DNA of 6,066 bases. It comes from Phycisphaerae bacterium (GTDB lineage Bacteria > Planctomycetota > Phycisphaerae > SM23-33). The position numbers were made by a program, and so were the translations under genes. The notes under the pieces were generated by a model, which worked only from the letters and a program-made list of their open reading frames with translations, made no database searches and was not told the DNA's origin. Shown in pieces: positions 5,766-6,066 of the stretch (position 1 is the stretch's first letter; the number at the start of each line of letters is the position of its first letter). The DNA lies in the NCBI GenBank assembly GCA_030628445.1, contig DAOVQV010000109.1, positions 1 through 6,066 of the forward strand, in the 5' to 3' direction.

Positions 5766-5782
5766 CACGGCGGATCGCCGTG
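5766..5782 (-). promoter_or_regulatory. Perfect 17-bp palindrome next to the -35: operator or terminator stem
   Basis: CACGGCG (5766-5772) is the exact reverse complement of CGCCGTG (5776-5782), with a 3-nt centre. Its inner end is one base from the predicted -35 of the dapF-like promoter, a place where a dimeric regulator could bind. It also lies about 60 nt past the sigma-factor stop, so in RNA it could be a GC-rich 7-bp terminator or 3'-end stabilising stem. No T-run follows on the minus strand, which weakens the intrinsic-terminator reading. Confidence 0.4.
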
Positions 5783-5793
5783 GCGGCGACTTT

Positions 5794-5828
5794 CCCCCCC
5801 GGTACCTCGCCACCCCCCTACCGGCCCC
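5794..5828 (-). other. G-tract region on the minus strand (possible G-quadruplex)
   Basis: The plus strand has runs of 7, 6 and 4 cytosines at 5794-5800, 5813-5818 and 5825-5828. The transcript of the sigma-factor gene would therefore carry G4, G6 and G7 tracts shortly after its stop codon, and the G7 tract can supply two G3 runs. With loops of about 6, 12 and 1 nt this meets a loose four-tract G-quadruplex pattern. In a GC-rich genome such runs may be incidental. Confidence 0.3.
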
Positions 5829-5844
5829 TTCCGCCCGGGTGGGC

Positions 5845-6066
5845 TTACCCCACCTGGAGCTCCTTCCTGCGACGCTCCAGTTGACTGCGCAGCCGTTCGA
5901 GAATAGCTGAGTGCATCTGGGAGACGCGGCTCTCAGAGAGGTCCAGCGTCTGGCCGATCTCCTTCATCGTCATCTCCTCGAAGTAATACAACAGGATGAT
6001 CAGCCGCTCCGCACGACTCAGCCCGCGCGTCACCAGCTCCTTCACGTCCTTGCGCTCCACCGCCTC
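5845..6066 (-). CDS. fliA: FliA/WhiG-family (sigma-28-like) RNA polymerase sigma factor, C-terminal part
   Basis: The frame runs to the window edge; 73 C-terminal residues are visible, against about 230-260 for the whole family, and the true start lies outside (the GTG at 6060 is internal). The fragment is sigma region 4: GLSRAERLIILLYYFEEMTM, then a helix-turn-helix (KEIGQTLDLSESRVSQMHS) that reads the -35 element. SESRVSQ-x-HS is characteristic of FliA/WhiG rather than of primary or ECF sigma factors, and LYYFEEMTMKEIG is also typical. FliA proteins direct late flagellar and chemotaxis genes; WhiG-like members control development. Which applies here cannot be told without the genes upstream. 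A 6-bp inverted repeat (GGTGGG 5838-5843, CCCACC 5849-5854) spans the stop codon. The dapF-like gene follows 137 nt downstream with its own likely promoter, so read-through is optional. Confidence 0.85.
   Translation of the reverse strand, partial: EAVERKDVKELVTRGLSRAERLIILLYYFEEMTMKEIGQTLDLSESRVSQMHSAILERLRSQLERRRKELQVG

Overview
The window looks like chromosomal DNA from a GC-rich planctomycete-type bacterium, perhaps of the Phycisphaerae/Sedimentisphaerales side. This is an inference from the style of the encoded proteins, not a database result. The clues are a HlyD-type adaptor with a Pro/Ser/Thr-rich charged tail, a small coiled-coil plus zinc-ribbon protein, and the wording of a FliA/WhiG-type sigma region 4. 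Genes are tightly packed and both strands are used.

Left half, plus strand (2-3489): a three-gene tripartite ABC export operon of MacAB type. It holds a HlyD/MacA-like periplasmic adaptor (5' end outside the window), a stand-alone MacB/LolD-type ATPase and a stand-alone MacB/FtsX-type permease. The gaps are 9 nt and a 1-nt stop/start overlap, so the three are very probably co-expressed. The ATPase and permease form the inner-membrane motor, and the adaptor links it to an outer-membrane channel not seen here.

Middle (3490-3761): a non-coding gap holding a 158-bp palindromic element (3575-3732). It has 25-nt imperfect terminal inverted repeats (21/25 matching), nested inner arms and two small hairpins, one with a GCAA tetraloop. 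It resembles a MITE/REP-type dispersed repeat or a structured RNA. It is followed by a beta-phosphoglucomutase-like HAD hydrolase (3762-4426) whose frame is broken once near 4098-4104; one added base restores a normal-length protein with all four HAD motifs.

Right half, minus strand (4447-6066): from right to left, the C-terminal 73 residues of a FliA/WhiG-family sigma factor (the rest lies beyond the window), a 137-nt gap with a perfect 17-bp palindrome and a good sigma-70-like promoter, a DapF-family epimerase, and a coiled-coil/zinc-ribbon protein 40 nt downstream of it. The most unusual point is that the DapF homologue keeps its substrate-binding residues but has serine in place of both catalytic cysteines. 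No large novel system (CRISPR, phage, defence island) was seen.
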